DNA of 64,000 nucleotides from Pseudomonas lactucae (GTDB taxonomy: Bacteria > Pseudomonadota > Gammaproteobacteria > Pseudomonadales > Pseudomonadaceae): NCBI RefSeq assembly GCF_016937615.1, contig NZ_JAFHKI010000016.1:62001-126000 (forward strand), in the 5' to 3' direction. The first letter of the stretch is position 1, and each line of letters starts with the position of its first letter. Below the pieces are notes generated by a model, which saw nothing but the letters and a program-made list of their open reading frames with translations, did not search any database and was not told the DNA's origin. Position numbers and translations under genes: made by a program. Of the stretch, positions 63,857 to 64,000 are shown piece after piece.

Positions 63857-64000
63857 ATGACTATGTTCAGCAGCACTCTGTTTGAAGGCAAGGTCGCGCT
63901 CGTCAGCGGCGGCACCTCGGGAATCGGCCAGGCGACCGCCGAGTATTTGGCTCGGCATGGCGCCCGCGTCGTGGCTATCGGCTTGGGTGCCGATGCGACC
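63857..64000 (+). CDS. Short-chain dehydrogenase/reductase, N-terminus only (cut by window edge)
   Basis: 48 codons from ATG 63857 with GAGG upstream. The cofactor motif SGGTSGIGQATA is that of classical NAD(P)-dependent SDRs. Last visible gene of the AraC-controlled cluster; the active site lies outside the window. Confidence 0.85.
   Translation, partial: MTMFSSTLFEGKVALVSGGTSGIGQATAEYLARHGARVVAIGLGADAT

Overview
The window reads as chromosomal DNA of a fluorescent-group Pseudomonas. The support is GC-rich coding, a kefFC pair, an Hxc-order type II secretion cluster with a lipoprotein secretin, a cstA-ybdD pair, and AANAANAA (Crc/Hfq-type) tracts next to catabolic start codons. No rRNA, complete tRNA, CRISPR array or recognisable insertion sequence was seen.

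Region 1 (1-24513) is a large catabolic locus. From 20298 leftwards nearly twenty genes run on the minus strand with short gaps or overlaps: outer-membrane DUF1302 protein, DUF1329 protein, YCF48-like protein, RND/MMPL transporter, MFS transporter, two tandem VanA-type Rieske oxygenases, their VanB-type reductase, a cupin, an FAH-family hydrolase, an epimerase-like dehydrogenase, a cyclase-family hydrolase, GntR and LysR regulators, an ornithine-cyclodeaminase-like gene, a DapA-family lyase, an aldehyde dehydrogenase and the start of a flavoprotein. Beside it are an extradiol-type dioxygenase with a Rieske ferredoxin, a NodD-like LysR regulator (22292-23203) and a C-C-hydrolase-like protein. 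Four intergenic regions carry the same ungapped 44-bp element with two ATC-N9-GAT motifs 22 bp apart, which is the NodD-box architecture. The LysR gene sits in the middle of these sites and is the obvious candidate regulator. The substrate is not known; an aromatic, possibly methoxylated, hydrophobic compound is an inference.

Region 2 (24591-28944) holds an NCS1 permease and an isochorismatase-fold hydrolase, then about 1.2 kb without a convincing gene. That stretch contains a 21-bp copy of a tRNA-Gly(GCC) 3' end followed by a terminator, a probable integration scar. A 2-hydroxyacid dehydrogenase follows.

Region 3 (29216-40511) is a pectate lyase next to an eleven-gene Hxc-type type II secretion system.

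Region 4 (40536-54866) looks like an electrophile/thiol-stress module: asparagine permease, C-S-lyase-like enzyme, glutathione reductase, AhpD-like protein, an unusual Old Yellow Enzyme, tautomerase, KefF, KefC, thioredoxin, FrnE/DsbA-like protein, SDR and OsmC. It includes three paralogous TetR regulators that share one cysteine. Four promoters carry a related palindrome (CTACCAAC-type), so a common regulon is likely.

Region 5 (54984-59451) is ybdD-cstA (pyruvate/peptide uptake family) divergent from a Cache histidine kinase and a LuxR-type response regulator. Region 6 (59468-64000) is a second small catabolic cluster: AraC regulator, dihydroxyacetophenone-dioxygenase-like cupin, MFS transporter, OprB-type porin and the start of an SDR.

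A quality flag: at least six minus-strand genes are split by what look like single-base losses in short homopolymers, and the NCS1 gene needs two more frame corrections. Either the assembly has deletion errors or the loci are decaying.
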